The position numbers and the translations under genes were made by a program. This document shows positions 15,264 to 22,442 of a stretch of 36,068 nucleotides of DNA, piece by piece. The number at the start of each line of letters is the position of its first letter. Position 1 is the first letter of the stretch. Source of the DNA: Mollicutes bacterium (GTDB lineage Bacteria; Bacillota_I; Bacilli_A; Izemoplasmatales; Izemoplasmataceae); assembly GCA_003551005.1 (NCBI GenBank), contig PULR01000026.1:1-36068 (forward strand). The letters are read 5' to 3'. The notes beneath the pieces are model-generated. The model was not told the origin of the DNA. It saw nothing but the letters and a program-made list of their open reading frames with translations, and did not search any database.

Positions 15264-17022
15264 TATCCTCCGCTTGATGCGCTACATCGCGCCCTTCCGC
15301 AAATACGTCATGATTGCAGTTGCGACCATGGTCGTGCAGGTGTTCGTGAGTTTCTTCATCCCGTTCTTGATGATTGAAATCATCGACGAGGCGCTCCCGG
15401 CTAGGGATTTCGACACCGTGCTGCGTATTTCGCTCATGATGCTGGCGCTGGCGTTTCTCGGCATCGCCGCGGGCGTGGCCAATGCGTACACCTCGCAGTA
15501 TATCTCCCAGTATGCGACCGCCGATCTCAGACTCGAATTGTTCAACCGCATCCAGGAACTCTCGTTCAAGAACGTCGACGATTTCAAGCAGAGCCGCCTG
15601 ATCACCAACGCCACCAATGACGTGCTGCGTGTGCAGATGTTCTTCACGATGATGCTGAGGATTGTCATCCGGGCCCCGTTGATGATCATCATCGGGCTGA
15701 TGCTGGCGCTGAGCACGAGTCTTCGACTGAGCCAGGTCTTCTATATCACCATTCCCTTGCTCATCCTCGCCGTGGGTCTGATCATGTACCATGCCTACCC
15801 GCGCTTCAAGAAGGTCCAGCATGCGCTGGATGATCTGAACAATGTCGTGCTTGAAAACGCCAACGCCCCGCAGGTCATCAAGTCCTTCGTCTCGCAGCCC
15901 CATGAGGCGCAACGGTTCGAAGGGCGCAACGAGAACTACCGGCAGGCCAATACCGCCGCCGAGACCGTCATGGCCTTCGCCGACCCCGCCATCAACCTCA
16001 TCTTCAACGTCGGCGTGGCGATGATTCTCGTCTTCGGCAGCTACTACATGCAGCAGGGCGATTTCATCAGCGCCGCCGGCATCCCCCAGGTGGGCGTCCT
16101 CATGGCCTTCAACCAATACAGCCAGCAGATTCTGATCGGGTTGATGATGTTCGCCATGGTCATGGTGTTCTTGAGCCGGGCCAACGTCAGTGCTGCGCGG
16201 ATCAACGAAATCTTCGATGCGAAGATCGAGCTGAGAAATCCCGATGACGGCATCGTACGTGACATCGAGGGGCGGATCCGCTTCGACGATGTGGATTTCG
16301 GCTACGGGGACGATGGCAATCTGGCCTTGCGCGGTGTCAGTCTGGATATCGCTCCGGGAGAGCGCATCGGCATTATCGGCAGTACCGGCAGCGGAAAATC
16401 GAGCCTGGTGCAGCTCATCCCGAGGCTCTATGATGTCAAACGGGGCCGTGTCGAAATCGACGGCATTTCCGTGACGCGCTATGACCTGCCCGCGCTGCGA
16501 AGGCAGATCGGTTTCGTGACGCAGAACGCGATTGTCTTCAGCGGCTCGCTAGCGACCAATATCCGCCAGGGTCGGGAGGAGGCCGACTTTGACGCCATTG
16601 ACGAAGCGTCGGAAGGGGCCCTGCTCAAGGATTTCTCGGAAGAGATCGAGGAAGGCTACAACCACCTCGTGCAGGCGAAGGGCGTCAACCTCTCAGGCGG
16701 ACAGAAGCAACGCCTCTCGATCGCCCGCGCCCTTATCCGCAAGCCGCCGATTCTCATCCTCGATGACGCCACCAGCGCCGTCGACGCCGAGAGCGAGCGC
16801 CGGCTGCTTGCAAACCTGGACGCGTTCGAACACGCCCCGACGCTTTTGATGGTTTCTCAGAAAGTCGCCACGGTCCGGCGCATGGACCGCATCCTCGTCC
16901 TCTCCGATGAAGGACGCCCCGATGGGGTGGGCACCCACCAGGAGCTGCTTGAGATCAGCCCGGTCTATCAGGAGATCGTCAAGAGCCAGATCGGCTTCGA
17001 AGGAGGCGGTCTCGATGGCTGA
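15256..17022 (+). CDS. Heterodimeric ABC exporter, subunit with degenerate ATP site (LmrC/TM287-like)
   Basis: The 588-residue protein has a six-helix exporter domain (about 12-305) and a nucleotide-binding domain. Walker A is GSTGSGKS and the signature LSGGQ is canonical. Walker B is LILDDATSAVD with Asp-504 for the catalytic Glu, and the switch His is replaced by Gln-535 (VSQKVAT). Both changes mark the non-hydrolysing site of exporters such as LmrCD and TM287/288. ATG 15256 overlaps the TetR stop but has no good ribosome site, so translation is probably coupled to the regulator. A TTG at 15229 would add nine residues and lies behind AGGGAT. The partner overlaps its 3' end. The transported compound is unknown. 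Confidence 0.88.
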   Translation: MSSILRLMRYIAPFRKYVMIAVATMVVQVFVSFFIPFLMIEIIDEALPARDFDTVLRISLMMLALAFLGIAAGVANAYTSQYISQYATADLRLELFNRIQELSFKNVDDFKQSRLITNATNDVLRVQMFFTMMLRIVIRAPLMIIIGLMLALSTSLRLSQVFYITIPLLILAVGLIMYHAYPRFKKVQHALDDLNNVVLENANAPQVIKSFVSQPHEAQRFEGRNENYRQANTAAETVMAFADPAINLIFNVGVAMILVFGSYYMQQGDFISAAGIPQVGVLMAFNQYSQQILIGLMMFAMVMVFLSRANVSAARINEIFDAKIELRNPDDGIVRDIEGRIRFDDVDFGYGDDGNLALRGVSLDIAPGERIGIIGSTGSGKSSLVQLIPRLYDVKRGRVEIDGISVTRYDLPALRRQIGFVTQNAIVFSGSLATNIRQGREEADFDAIDEASEGALLKDFSEEIEEGYNHLVQAKGVNLSGGQKQRLSIARALIRKPPILILDDATSAVDAESERRLLANLDAFEHAPTLLMVSQKVATVRRMDRILVLSDEGRPDGVGTHQELLEISPVYQEIVKSQIGFEGGGLDG

Positions 17023-18862
17023 GCGACGACGACTTTATACCAAGAGCGAACTGAAATCGAAGCTGCGGAAGAAACCGGACCCTTCGCAGATGAGCCGGGG
17101 CGCACGTTCACACGTCGCAGCGAAGCCGAAGCAGATCCGAAAGACCATCTTCCGGCTGCTTTCCTACATGGGGGTCTACCGTTTCGCCCTGCTTTTCATC
17201 ACCCTGACGCTGATGCTGGCGACTTTCGCGCAGCTGCTGGTTCCGGTGCTCTTCAGCATCGCGCTCGACGAATATATCCTGGTTGACGATTTCGAGGGCG
17301 TCTACCGCATCGGCGTGCTCATCATCATACTCGCACTCACCGGCAGCGTCGTGCGGTTCGTCTCCCGCTTCGTGATGGTCCGCATCTCGCAGCGCGTAGT
17401 GAAATCCCTGCGGAAGGACGCCTTCGGCAAGCTGCTTCGAGCACCGGTCAGCTATTTCGATGAAAAAGGTTCGGGTGACATCGTCAGTCGTCTCTCGAAC
17501 GATGTCGAGCTGATCAGCAACTCGCTGGGGCAGACGGTGCTGGAGACCATCAACTCCTCGATCGTCCTCCTCGGGGCGCTGGGGTTGATGTTCTATCTCA
17601 ACTGGGCGCTCGGGCTGGTCGTCATTCTTTTCCTCCCGCTGATGGTCCTCTTCACGGTGAAGATCTCCAAGAAGACCCGCAAAGGTTTCAAGCAGCAGCA
17701 GACCCACCTGGCGGGGCTCAACGGCATCGTCGAAGAGAATATCTCCGGCATGAAAGCCGTCAAGCTCTACACCCAGGAAGCCGCCTTCACCGAAGAATTC
17801 CGCGAAGAGAACGACCAGCTGAAGAAGGCGGGCTTCATGGCCCAGTTCTATGCGGGCTTGATCTGGCCGTTCATTCATTTCATGAACAACGTCATCTTCC
17901 TCGCCGTCATCGGCATCGGCGCGTTTTTGCACCTTGCGGTCTCGGCGTCGTTCGTCACCATCGGCGAGATCGCCGGTGTCAGCCAGTATTCACGGCAGTT
18001 CATCATCCCCATCAGCAACCTCGCCCAGCTTTTCAACCAGCTGATGCAGGGCGTAGCCGGCGCCGAGCGGGTCTTCGAGCTCATCGACGCCCCGGATGAG
18101 TATCAAGCGGACGGCAATGGAACCCTTGAGACCTTCCAGGGGGCGATCGACTTCGAGAGTGTGACTTTCGGCTATACCGAGGAGCCGGTGCTTGAAGGCA
18201 TCGATTTCGAAGCCGACCCCGGCCAGCTGATCGCCATCGTCGGTCCCACCGGCGGGGGCAAGACGACCACCATCAAGCTGCTCAACCGCTTCTACGACCT
18301 CGATGCGGGCACCATCCGCATAGACGGCACAGACATCCGCTCGCTCAAGAAGGACGAGCTCCGCCGCCGGATCGGCATCGTGCTGCAGGATACGCACCTC
18401 TTCAAGGGCACGGTGTTCGAAAACATCCATTACGGAGATTTCACCGCGTCACGGGAGGCGGTCGAACACGCCGCGAAGCTCGCCAATGCGCATGACTTCA
18501 TCGTCAAGCTGCCCGAAGGCTACGAGACGCTCGTCTACGAAGGCGGGCAGAACCTCTCGCAGGGTGAACGGCAGCTGATCAGCATCGCGCGGACGATGCT
18601 TTCACAGCCGGATCTGCTCATCCTTGATGAAGCCACCTCCAACGTCGACACCCGCACCGAGCAGAAGATCCAGGAAAGCACCGACCTGCTCATGGAAGGG
18701 CGGACCAGCGTGGTCATCGCCCACCGGCTGCAGACCATCCAGCGGGCGGACAAGATTCTGGTCATTCGCCAGGGAAGGCTCGTCGAGACCGGTACGCACG
18801 AGAGCCTCATGGCCCGGGGCGGTTTCTACCGCAAACTGCACCGCGCCCAGTTCGGCTCTTGA
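17015..18862 (+). CDS. Heterodimeric ABC exporter, catalytic subunit (LmrD/TM288-like)
   Basis: The 615-residue protein begins with a basic extension of about 45 residues (MAERRRLYTKSELKSKLRKK...), then a six-helix exporter domain and a nucleotide-binding domain. Walker A is GPTGGGKT, the signature is LSQGE (514-518), Walker B is LLILDEAT with Glu-539, and the switch His is 570 (AHRLQT). The variant signature faces the partner's degenerate site, while this subunit's own site is intact. It starts at ATG 17015 behind AAGGAGG (17000-17006) and overlaps the partner by eight bases. No terminator follows, so transcription may run into the diguanylate cyclase gene. Confidence 0.88.
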   Translation: MAERRRLYTKSELKSKLRKKPDPSQMSRGARSHVAAKPKQIRKTIFRLLSYMGVYRFALLFITLTLMLATFAQLLVPVLFSIALDEYILVDDFEGVYRIGVLIIILALTGSVVRFVSRFVMVRISQRVVKSLRKDAFGKLLRAPVSYFDEKGSGDIVSRLSNDVELISNSLGQTVLETINSSIVLLGALGLMFYLNWALGLVVILFLPLMVLFTVKISKKTRKGFKQQQTHLAGLNGIVEENISGMKAVKLYTQEAAFTEEFREENDQLKKAGFMAQFYAGLIWPFIHFMNNVIFLAVIGIGAFLHLAVSASFVTIGEIAGVSQYSRQFIIPISNLAQLFNQLMQGVAGAERVFELIDAPDEYQADGNGTLETFQGAIDFESVTFGYTEEPVLEGIDFEADPGQLIAIVGPTGGGKTTTIKLLNRFYDLDAGTIRIDGTDIRSLKKDELRRRIGIVLQDTHLFKGTVFENIHYGDFTASREAVEHAAKLANAHDFIVKLPEGYETLVYEGGQNLSQGERQLISIARTMLSQPDLLILDEATSNVDTRTEQKIQESTDLLMEGRTSVVIAHRLQTIQRADKILVIRQGRLVETGTHESLMARGGFYRKLHRAQFGS

Positions 18863-18887
18863 TTTGTGATGGATCAGGTTGTATCAT
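18859..18887 (+). promoter_or_regulatory. Possible promoter of the diguanylate cyclase gene
   Basis: TTGATT (18859-18864), 17 bp, TATCAT (18882-18887). The -35 box overlaps the stop codon of the ABC gene. Both boxes are imperfect, so this could be chance. Confidence 0.4.
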
Positions 18888-18913
18888 GGAGTTATTGTCA
18901 CAGGAGGGTCGCT

Positions 18914-19792
18914 ATGCAGCATCTGATCGAGCGATTCAGACATCAACGCCCCCATCCGGACGGAGAGCTCCGATTTCTCATCGAGCGCTCGCCGTCCGAT
19001 TTCCGCGTGCATCTCCTTGTCGGCGACCCGACCCGCCTCGGATTTCCCGCGGACGATTCCTTCGACATGCGGACGATTGTCTCCGCCATCGCCTTCGACA
19101 ACGGCTTCTCCCGCATCACGGGCAAGCCGCACTATCGGCGTTTTCTTTGGGACAAGCTTGAAGCCGACCGCACGCAGGTCTTCCTCGTCCCCTTCCGGCA
19201 TGAGACCGTCCGCTGGGCGCTTCTGCGCACCCAGCCGCTCGAAGCGGAACCTTCCGTGCTGCACGGGGAGCTCCTGCACCTGAGCGAATCCGAGCCTTAT
19301 CCCCTGAAACTCTTCCGTCTCGCCCACCTTGACGACCCGACGGGGCTCTTCAACCGACAAGCCCTCCGCCTGCACCTCGAGCAGATCGACACCCGCGCCG
19401 ATTACCATGCCTTGTTCATCGACCTCGATGGTTTCAAGCGCATCAACGATACCCACGGACATCTCGCCGGCGATGCGGTGATGCAGAGCATCGCCCGCCG
19501 TTTCCGCTCGCTTGATGATGAAGCAGCCACCTTCTACCGCATCGGCGGCGATGAATTCGTGGTGCTGCTCAAGGGGTGCAAGGATGAGGGGGTTCTGGAC
19601 TATACCAGGCGTTTGAACCGCAGTCTGCGCGACCTGCCCGTCCCGGGCGGCACGATGAGCCTCACCGCTTCCATCGGCGTGTTGAACCTTGCGCATGTCA
19701 CGGATGGCTTCGATGCGTTGATCCGGCGCTCGGATGAAGCGATGTACGCCGCCAAGACCCAAGGCGGCGACAGCGTCCACATACTTGAATAG
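18914..19792 (+). CDS. GGDEF diguanylate cyclase without obvious membrane segment
   Basis: The 292-residue protein makes c-di-GMP from two GTP if active. The C-terminal GGDEF domain (about 135-290) keeps the metal and GTP residues: DPTGLFNR, FIDLDGFKRIND, GHLAGDAV and an intact GGDEF at 211-215. I see no RxxD inhibitory site just ahead of it, so product inhibition may be absent. The N-terminal 130 residues are a compact mixed domain of no family I recognise, and there is no signal peptide or membrane helix, suggesting a cytoplasmic sensor. ATG 18914 follows CAGGAGGG by six bases; the in-frame ATG at 18866 lacks such a site. A terminator follows. The adjacent exporter operon need not be related. 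Confidence 0.87.
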   Translation: MQHLIERFRHQRPHPDGELRFLIERSPSDFRVHLLVGDPTRLGFPADDSFDMRTIVSAIAFDNGFSRITGKPHYRRFLWDKLEADRTQVFLVPFRHETVRWALLRTQPLEAEPSVLHGELLHLSESEPYPLKLFRLAHLDDPTGLFNRQALRLHLEQIDTRADYHALFIDLDGFKRINDTHGHLAGDAVMQSIARRFRSLDDEAATFYRIGGDEFVVLLKGCKDEGVLDYTRRLNRSLRDLPVPGGTMSLTASIGVLNLAHVTDGFDALIRRSDEAMYAAKTQGGDSVHILE

Positions 19793-19817
19793 AGCGTCCC
19801 GTGGACGCTTTTTCTTT
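19793..19817 (+). terminator. Rho-independent terminator after the diguanylate cyclase gene
   Basis: Stem AGCGTCC / GGACGCT with loop CGT, followed by TTTTTCTTT, directly after the stop codon. Confidence 0.88.
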
Positions 19818-19844
19818 GCCTCTGGCGGGTGTTTGCCCTATAAT
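19816..19844 (+). promoter_or_regulatory. SigA-type promoter of the CoA-disulfide-reductase-like operon
   Basis: -35 TTGCCT (19816-19821), 17 bp, -10 TATAAT (19839-19844), 29 bases before the start codon. It uses the tail of the preceding terminator's T-run. Confidence 0.65.
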
Positions 19845-19873
19845 AGAGATAGATAACGACAGGAGGGATCACC

Positions 19874-21202
19874 ATGCGCGTCCTCGTCATCGGCGGCGTC
19901 GCCGCCGGCATGAGTGCGGCCAGCAAGCTCAAACGACTGAAACCAAAGACGGAGGTCGTGGTTTTTGAAAGCGGCGTCGATGTCAGCTACGGCGCCTGCG
20001 GCATGCCGTATTATCTCAAAGGAGAGATCGACAGGGAAAGCAAGCTGGTCGCCCGCACGGCTGAGAAGTTCCGCAAGCGGGGCGTGGATGTGCGTCTTGA
20101 ACACGAGGCCATCGACCTCGACAGCGAAGCCCGAAAGGTCGAGATCCGCGACCGCAGAAACGGCACCACCGAGTGGTGGACATACGACAAGCTGCTCGTC
20201 GCGAGCGGCGCCTCCCCCATCCGGCTCGATGTCGCGGGCCGTGGCGACGAGCGGGTGCTCGCCCTCGGCGATCTGGCCGACATGCGGCGGATGGAGCCCT
20301 GGGTGGAACGCGCTTCGAAAGCGGTCGTCGTCGGCGGCGGCTACATCGGCGTGGAGATCGCCGAGGCGCTGCGCGGGCGTGGACTGGAAGTGGTGATGCT
20401 CGAGAAGCAAGCCAGCGTTCTACCCGCTTTCGATGCCGAGATCGCGTCGACGGTCGAGGCGCATCTGATTCATCAGGGCGTCGACGTCCGCACCGGTGAA
20501 GGGCTGAAAAGCTACGGAAACGACCCCTTCATTGTCCACAGCGACCTTGGGAACGGCTATGAAGCGGACTTCGCCGTCGAGGCGCTCGGCGTACGGCCCA
20601 ACACCGCCTTCCTGGAAGGCACGGGGATCGATCGGCTGTCGAACGGGGCCATCCGGATCGACGCCTCGATGCGGACTTCGCTCGAGGACGTCTATGCGGC
20701 CGGGGACTGCGCGAGCGTGCGGCATCGCCTCACCGGCGAGGACGTGCACCTCCCCCTCGGCACGCACGCGAACAAGACCGGCCGATTGGCGGGACGGATT
20801 CTCGCCGGCGAGGACGTCACTTTCGACGGCGTCATCGGCTCGAGCGTCCTCAAGGCGTTCGACCTCGAGGTCGCGCGCACGGGGCTCAGCGAATCCGCCG
20901 CCCGTGATGCGGGCTTTGATGCGGGGAGCGTGAGCATCGAGGCGCCTTCGCACGCGGGCTACTACCCGGGGGCAAAAAAGGTGCGGCTCAAGATGGTCTA
21001 TGACAAGCAGGACTGCCGCATCCTCGGTGTGGACATGGTCGGCGCCGCCGGCGTCGCCCACCGCATCAACATCGCCGCGACCTTCATCACGGCGGGCATG
21101 GACGCCGAGACCGTCGCCAAGCTGGATCTGGCGTACGCCCCGCCCTTCTCGCCGGTGTGGGACCCGTTGCAGACCGCGGCGAACCAAATCCGTTGTCCGT
21201 AA
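19874..21202 (+). CDS. FAD-dependent CoA-disulfide reductase-like pyridine nucleotide-disulfide oxidoreductase
   Basis: The 442-residue flavoprotein has the expected order. An FAD dinucleotide fold GGVAAGMSAA (8-17) is followed by a single redox Cys-42 in SYGACGMPYY, then a second, NAD(P)H-binding fold VVVGGGYIGVEIAE (about 153-166). Next come an FAD-closing motif VYAAGDCASV (about 275) and a C-terminal dimerisation domain. One Cys in that context marks the CoA-disulfide reductase/NADH oxidase/NADH peroxidase group. These enzymes reduce CoA disulfides, persulfides or oxygen species. The C-terminal pair Tyr-Tyr (GYYPGAKK) agrees with CoADR-type enzymes more than with NADH oxidase, but the exact substrate is not fixed. 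ATG 19874 follows AGGAGG. The small DUF2892 gene 33 bases downstream fits a sulfur-handling role. Confidence 0.8.
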   Translation: MRVLVIGGVAAGMSAASKLKRLKPKTEVVVFESGVDVSYGACGMPYYLKGEIDRESKLVARTAEKFRKRGVDVRLEHEAIDLDSEARKVEIRDRRNGTTEWWTYDKLLVASGASPIRLDVAGRGDERVLALGDLADMRRMEPWVERASKAVVVGGGYIGVEIAEALRGRGLEVVMLEKQASVLPAFDAEIASTVEAHLIHQGVDVRTGEGLKSYGNDPFIVHSDLGNGYEADFAVEALGVRPNTAFLEGTGIDRLSNGAIRIDASMRTSLEDVYAAGDCASVRHRLTGEDVHLPLGTHANKTGRLAGRILAGEDVTFDGVIGSSVLKAFDLEVARTGLSESAARDAGFDAGSVSIEAPSHAGYYPGAKKVRLKMVYDKQDCRILGVDMVGAAGVAHRINIAATFITAGMDAETVAKLDLAYAPPFSPVWDPLQTAANQIRCP

Positions 21203-21235
21203 GCTGAAAGAGAAAACCAAGAAAGGAGTGACCTG

Positions 21236-21439
21236 ATGGAACGCAACGTAGGCAAGGTCGACCAGGCCGTCCGCTACATCCTCGCGATCGTGCTGATCGT
21301 CATCGCGGCGATTCTGCAGGGCGCGTGGCTTTGGTTGCTGCTGCCGGCGATCATTCTAGGCTTCACCGCGGCGGTGTCGTGGTGCGGGCTGTATCGCCTG
21401 ATCGGTGTCAACACGTGCAAGTTCGACCGTAAAGAATGA
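21236..21439 (+). CDS. DUF2892 (YgaP-like) small membrane protein
   Basis: The 67-residue protein has a short N-terminal stretch (MERNVGKVDQAVR), two hydrophobic helices (about 14-30 and 32-48) and the ending CGLYRLIGVNTCKF. This matches DUF2892, the membrane-hairpin domain found alone or fused to rhodanese in YgaP-like proteins; two cysteines flank the last turn. DUF2892 genes often travel with rhodanese, CoA-disulfide reductase and other persulfide enzymes. Here it follows a CoADR-like gene in the same transcript, with AAAGGAG six to ten bases before ATG 21236 and a terminator after it. A role in membrane handling of sulfane sulfur is inferred. Confidence 0.82.
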   Translation: MERNVGKVDQAVRYILAIVLIVIAAILQGAWLWLLLPAIILGFTAAVSWCGLYRLIGVNTCKFDRKE

Positions 21440-21442
21440 AGG

Positions 21443-21467
21443 AGCCCCCGCTCGGGGGCTTTCTTTT
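21443..21467 (+). terminator. Rho-independent terminator after the DUF2892 gene
   Basis: Stem AGCCCCC / GGGGGCT, loop GCTC, followed by TTTCTTTT, three bases after the stop codon. Confidence 0.9.
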
Positions 21468-21495
21468 GGGCGGGGTAAAGTTGTATTATAAGTTG

Positions 21496-21524
21496 TTTAT
21501 CTTTCCTTCACTCTGTGCTATAAT
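21496..21524 (+). promoter_or_regulatory. Promoter of the GntR-family regulator gene
   Basis: The -10 box TATAAT (21519-21524) is at consensus. The best -35 at 17 bp is a poor TTTATC (21496-21501). Immediately upstream, 21480-21490 repeats an 11-base sequence seen in the palindrome at 9906-9920. The weak -35 suggests modest or activator-dependent expression. Confidence 0.5.
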
Positions 21525-21549
21525 GCGTCATGAAAAGGAGGCGCCTCCC

Positions 21550-22302
21550 ATGAAAAAGTCAAAAAGCCAAAAAGTCTACGACTACATCGAAGGACTCATC
21601 ATCAGCGGCGAGATACAGCCAGGCGAGCGTCTGCCGAGCGAAGCGAGGCTGGGTGAGATCCTCGATGTCAGCCGTGTCAGCGTCCGCGCCGGCATCGAGA
21701 AACTGAGCGCGATCGGCCTCGTCCGCAAGAAGAAGGGCGGCGGCACCTATGTGCACAAGCCGAAGAATGACAATTACCTCTCCGTCTTCACCCCGACGCT
21801 GCTGCACAACACCGATTATCTCGAACTGATGGAGATCCGCCGCGCGCTTGATTCGCTGAGCGTGCAGCTCTGCGCGCAGCACATCGATGAAAAGGGTCTC
21901 AGACGCCTGTGGAAGATTGTCGAGCGCATGGCGCATTCCGAAGATGCCGACGACTTTTTCGAGCTGGACAAGAAATTCCACCTGATCATCGCCAAATATA
22001 GCGAGAACCGTTTCCTCTACAATATCCACCTGATTATCTGGGATGTCCTTGAGAAGCGGCTGCGCACGACGTATGACGAGGTCGCCACCGACGAGCGCAT
22101 CAACGAACACCGTCGAATCTATCACGCCATCGCCAATCAGGATGAAGACCTGGCGAGAGTGTATACGGTGCACCACCTGGAGAAAATCATCAATACCTTC
22201 GAGTGCAAGTATAACGAGGCCTATCGTCAGGCGCTGGAAGAAAAGCAGCAGTCTGAAAGCCCGCACAGCCGTGAAGCGGACGAAACCAATCAAGACCAGT
22301 AA
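21550..22302 (+). CDS. GntR family regulator, FadR subfamily (wHTH plus FCD domain)
   Basis: The 250-residue protein has a GntR winged helix (about 1-72): KVYDYIEGLIISGEIQPGER, LPSEARLGEILDVSRVSVR as the helix-turn-helix, and the wing GLVRKKKGGGTYV. An all-helical FCD ligand domain follows (about 85-220). The FCD metal and ligand pattern is visible in MEIRRALDSLSVQL, DKKFHLIIAKYSENRF and EHRRIYHAI...VHHLEKI. Such proteins sense small organic acids, amino-acid derivatives or fatty acyl groups. ATG 21550 lies behind AAAAGGAGG (21533-21541); in-frame codons further upstream precede that site. It is a single-gene unit between a terminator and a tRNA. Possible targets are itself and the operon at 9942, from the shared TTGTAT half-sites. 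A gcv role cannot be excluded. Confidence 0.88.
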   Translation: MKKSKSQKVYDYIEGLIISGEIQPGERLPSEARLGEILDVSRVSVRAGIEKLSAIGLVRKKKGGGTYVHKPKNDNYLSVFTPTLLHNTDYLELMEIRRALDSLSVQLCAQHIDEKGLRRLWKIVERMAHSEDADDFFELDKKFHLIIAKYSENRFLYNIHLIIWDVLEKRLRTTYDEVATDERINEHRRIYHAIANQDEDLARVYTVHHLEKIINTFECKYNEAYRQALEEKQQSESPHSREADETNQDQ

Positions 22303-22305
22303 AAA

Positions 22306-22335
22306 CGGGTTCTCCTGTGGAAAACCCGGCATTTT
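22306..22335 (+). terminator. Hairpin and T-run after the GntR gene; likely terminator
   Basis: CGGGTT...AACCCG with an inner TCC-TGT-GGA extension is followed by GGCATTTT. The stem is imperfect and two bases separate it from the T-run, so termination may be partial. Confidence 0.6.
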
Positions 22336-22339
22336 CTGA

Positions 22340-22345
22340 TATAAT
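22340..22345 (+). promoter_or_regulatory. -10 box (TATAAT) for tRNA-Leu
   Basis: A consensus -10 lies 12 bases before the first base of the tRNA, so initiation could give a very short leader. I see no convincing -35 at 16-18 bp. Confidence 0.5.
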
Positions 22346-22357
22346 GGTCACAGACAG

Positions 22358-22442
22358 GCCAGCATGGCGGAATTGGTAGACGCGCTAGACTCAAAATCTA
22401 GTGGCCGCTGAGGCCGTGTCGGTTCGAGCCCGACTGCTGGCA
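22358..22442 (+). tRNA. tRNA-Leu(CAA)
   Basis: An 85-base class II tRNA. The acceptor stem is GCCAGCA / TGCTGGC with discriminator A at 22442. The anticodon stem CTAGA / TCTAG encloses CTCAAAA, giving anticodon CAA, which reads UUG. A long variable arm (TGGCCGCTGAGGCCG) as expected for leucine and a T-arm GTCGG-TTCGAGC-CCGAC complete it. The 3' CCA is not encoded (TGAA follows), so it must be added by a nucleotidyltransferase. Its 3' half is overlapped on the other strand by the end of the GGDEF-HD gene. Confidence 0.97.
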
